From positions 62,001-126,000 of the forward strand of contig JBECUI020000028.1 of NCBI GenBank assembly GCA_040954595.2: a stretch of DNA of 64,000 nucleotides. The letters are read 5' to 3'. Position 1 is the first letter of the stretch. Each line of letters begins with the position of its first letter. Positions 62,590 to 64,000 of the stretch are shown in pieces. A program made the position numbers and the translations under genes. Source of the stretch: Balanoglossus misakiensis (lineage: Eukaryota; Hemichordata). The notes beneath the pieces were generated by a model. It was not told the origin of the DNA and ran no database searches. It saw nothing but the letters and a program-made list of their open reading frames with translations.

Positions 62590-63536
62590 GTAAGTTACTT
62601 TTGAACTGAATTTACGCTGTCCGTCTCATCATGACCACCCATAATCTATCAACAGGTGTTTCAGAATAAATATCCGTCTGCTGAGATTTTTCTTGGTTCA
62701 AGTGGACTGAAACATTTGAACGACAAAATTTACAAATTACCACCCGGACAGAACGTGTCGCAGCAAAATTAAAGTTGTGAAAACTTGACAAATTGTCGAT
62801 GAAATTCAACACTGCAGACAGCAACTTGTAGACACGGCAATATATGTGTGCTCACATTTGCATGTTAGCTCCAATTGCAAGTCAGCTCAAACCAGCTCTG
62901 TGCTATGCGCGTTTTGTACGCCTAAAATATTAGTCCATGAATCTGACTTGTTCTACAAGACATCAAATGACTGTCCAAACATCTGTGGAAAGGTGAATCA
63001 CAATCTGATTAAAATCAGATGTAGGGAACGGCGACTTGGTTTTTTTATGTTGTCGCCTCACACTACATCTGACCAACTACAACTGGAGATCCCGCTGAAC
63101 TCTCGCGTTCCGACCCGGCCAATCAGATTGCGTGTTGTGCCGACTAAAGAATTGCACTGGGAGGTGGGAGAAATGTTTTTGTTGACTTCGAGTATCGCAC
63201 AGAATACGAAAGATTGGCTTTCTCTTGTGAACAATTACATGTAATCCCATGATATCTTTCTTTGTTTGGCGTCATCGTATGCGAATGATTTTCGCAGAGC
63301 AGTGAAACGTCGAGCTGTAGCCATATACAAATGATGAACTGTCGCTGATCATTCATTAACTCTCCTAACTAGTCGTCATGTTCGCCCTCATAGTCATGCT
63401 GCCAGTCGGAAAATGACGTACTTCATGTAAAAGTTTATAAAAAATAAACCAAATTTCACTGCCATGTATCCCAAAACAATTTATGTGACAGATTTTTAAA
63501 AAGAACGCTAACTTCGGCTAAGGAATGTCAAGTCAT

Positions 63537-63777
63537 AGCTCCGCGTTCAGGTCTGTGTGTTCCCGACGCACCACAGCCCTGCATAAGGCCCCATAGACAA
63601 AACTGGTGCGTCTGCGGTCCGGACCCGGACGCCCGACCGCAGCTTTTTCTGTCGAAATTCGATTTTATCGAAGCAAAATCCTTTCCCTGTCTACTTCAAC
63701 CGACCCCAAATATGATGCGATTAACTTCTTCTAACGTCCGTGTAACGCCGGGAACACACAGACCTGCACGCAGAGCT
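63537..63777. mobile_element. CpG-rich MITE with 32-bp terminal inverted repeats
   Basis: Arms 63537–63568 and 63746–63777 match in about 29 of 32 positions (core GGTCTGTGTGTTCCCG and its inverse). An internal CTGCGGTC…GACCGCAG hairpin adds structure. 241 bp, no coding capacity. Confidence 0.65.
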
Positions 63778-64000
63778 AGTCAAGTCAGTGCAGCTGTGCA
63801 GTCGGTCGGTATACTATCATGTATACAAACGATCGTGGCGACAGAATCTCTCCCTGGGACGGCCTTACACAAATGTAATCGATTCGCTAACAATTTTACT
63901 GCGACTTGTTGCCACGTCTTATACATTTCGTTGACCGGTGGAATATAGAGGTTCAGTCGTCACGCTGAACTGGCTCGAAACCATTCCCCACGCTGATTCG

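Noticed and set aside
58843-63244. Search for a protein kinase domain upstream of the ankyrin exons (true DAPK architecture)
   Set aside because: No HRD, DFG or glycine-loop motifs are seen in either strand within the window.
63537-63777. CpG island promoter
   Set aside because: The CpG content is confined to an element with clear terminal inverted repeats.

Overview
The window is invertebrate animal nuclear DNA: short exons with GT-AG introns, many decayed and nested transposable elements, microsatellites, and no bacterial-style gene packing. The gene family present (ankyrin–Roc–COR–Death ROCO proteins), LINEs with 2A-like peptides and abundant MITEs fit a marine invertebrate such as a hemichordate, lancelet or echinoderm. 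That assignment is inference; no marker fixes the species.

One host gene dominates, on the minus strand from about 60.83 kb down to 3.69 kb. Read 5' to 3' it has 16 ankyrin exons (60.83–47.48 kb), two linker exons (46.2 and 45.3 kb), a Roc GTPase domain over four exons (44.5–42.77 kb), a COR domain over two exons (41.0 and 4.9 kb) and a Death domain (4.1–3.7 kb). No first exon with a start codon was found. An in-frame TGA lies between COR and Death. Eleven ankyrin exons (50.1–47.5 kb) form an exon-plus-intron tandem array with a period near 250 bp; all are phase 0, so repeat number can change without breaking the frame.

The COR domain is split by a 35.9-kb intron (4946–40827). It holds an old CR1/L2-type LINE on the plus strand. 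That LINE is itself cut inside its reverse transcriptase by a 31.7-kb head-to-tail array (7257–38950) of about 21 units of 1.2–1.9 kb. Each unit carries several perfect AGGTCA-A-AGGTCA (DR1) nuclear-receptor half-site pairs, CCAAT/GGCGGCCAT blocks, 12-bp subterminal inverted repeats and a small 3' hairpin next to AATT. This architecture resembles non-autonomous Helentron (rolling-circle) elements. Seven of the junctions carry GC-rich hairpin cassettes, 19 in total, with constant stems and variable loops.

A second, younger, nearly full-length LINE (50117–55123) sits in an ankyrin intron on the plus strand, with a 6-bp target duplication and a 2A-like motif (DIELNPGP) in ORF1. Its ORF2 has a frameshift and a stop. 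Several MITE or foldback elements lie around 40.5, 41.3–42.5, 45.6 and 63.5–63.8 kb. Regions 1–3.1 kb and 55.4–58.1 kb have no gene I can support.
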